Shown: positions 5,773-5,962 of the stretch, piece by piece
Layout of the letters: every line of letters starts with the position of its first letter
Numbering within the stretch: position 1 is the first letter of the stretch
Source: Anaerolineales bacterium
GTDB lineage: Bacteria; Chloroflexota; Anaerolineae; Anaerolineales; Villigracilaceae
DNA: 5,962 bases
NCBI GenBank assembly: GCA_028689195.1
Contig: JAQTWR010000186.1
Coordinates: 1 to 5,962, forward strand
Reading direction: 5' to 3'
Position numbers and translations under genes: made by a program
Notes under the pieces: model-generated
Told to the model about the DNA's origin: nothing
Database searches by the model: none
What the model saw: the letters and a program-made list of their open reading frames with translations, nothing else

Positions 5773-5962
5773 ATGGCAAACCTATCCCCTTCCGCTCAGA
5801 AAATTCAGAACTTGTTAGTTGAACTTGGCTACCCTTACGCAGTAATCGAGCATGTGGAATCGACGCGCACCGCGCAAGAAGCCGCCGACCGCGCGGGCGG
5901 CGAATTGGGTCAAATCGTGAAGTCGCTGATCTTCATGGGAAAGTCGGGCAAGCCGATTTTGG
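5773..5962 (+). CDS. YbaK/EbsC-family aminoacyl-tRNA deacylase, N-terminal part (3' end outside window)
   Basis: The frame is open from ATG 5773 to the right edge (63 codons seen); the family is usually about 150-160 residues, so over half is missing. The visible part reads MANLSPSAQKIQNLLVELGY, then YAVIEHVESTRTAQEAADRA and GELGQIVKSLIFMGKSGKPI. The T-A-x-x-A-A...G...QIVKSLIF pattern, with the conserved Lys50, is the hallmark of the YbaK/ProX/INS superfamily. These enzymes hydrolyse mischarged tRNA, for example Cys-tRNA(Pro) or Ala-tRNA(Pro), as free-standing editing factors after prolyl-tRNA synthetase errors. The exact substrate cannot be decided from this fragment, so no symbol is given. 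No Shine-Dalgarno sequence precedes the ATG; a TATAAT box ends 7 bases upstream, so the message is probably leaderless. It is divergent from the threonine aldolase gene, 75 bases apart. Confidence 0.92.
   Translation, partial: MANLSPSAQKIQNLLVELGYPYAVIEHVESTRTAQEAADRAGGELGQIVKSLIFMGKSGKPIL

Overview
The window looks like chromosomal core DNA from a Chloroflexota bacterium, most likely Anaerolineae. The reasons are the moderately GC-rich codon use (many GCG, CGC and GGC codons), a 7TM/GAF-like membrane protein whose C-terminal domain I associate from memory with that phylum, and an S1-domain protein with a short N-terminal tail containing a GWW motif. The taxonomic call is inference. I see no phage, transposase, CRISPR, tRNA or rRNA signal.

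Layout: six genes lie head to tail on the minus strand, read right to left. They are a low-specificity L-threonine aldolase (5697-4660), a trimeric-type purine nucleoside phosphorylase (4597-3758), a two-helix membrane protein with an Ig-like C-terminal domain (3742-3062), a GNAT N-acetyltransferase (3022-2483), a multi-pass membrane protein with a GAF-like domain and a C-terminal helix-turn-helix-like domain (2427-514), and an S1 RNA-binding-domain protein (460 to the left edge, cut). The gaps are 62, 15, 39, 55 and 53 bases, so all six could be cotranscribed. A possible extended -10 element before the phosphorylase and a weak terminator-like hairpin before the S1 gene could divide the run. 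On the plus strand, a YbaK/EbsC-type aminoacyl-tRNA deacylase starts at 5773, diverges from the aldolase and leaves the window on the right.

The genes are mostly housekeeping: amino-acid catabolism, purine salvage, tRNA proofreading and RNA binding or translation. The sensor-like membrane protein and the acetyltransferase have no assignable substrate, and no shared pathway links all six.

The most informative non-coding signals are as follows. (1) The 75-base divergent intergenic region holds two perfect 16-bp palindromes, one of which contains a TATAAT box placed so that the deacylase mRNA would be leaderless. (2) A cluster of short palindromes lies inside the 5' part of the S1 gene and encodes a low-complexity linker, resembling an in-frame insertion of a palindromic repeat. 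(3) An imperfect inverted repeat flanks the acetyltransferase gene, and one copy forms part of an intercistronic hairpin. I did not find a clearly new multi-gene system. The kinase-less 7TM-GAF-HTH protein is the least conventional protein here. No gene-free stretch exceeds 75 bases.
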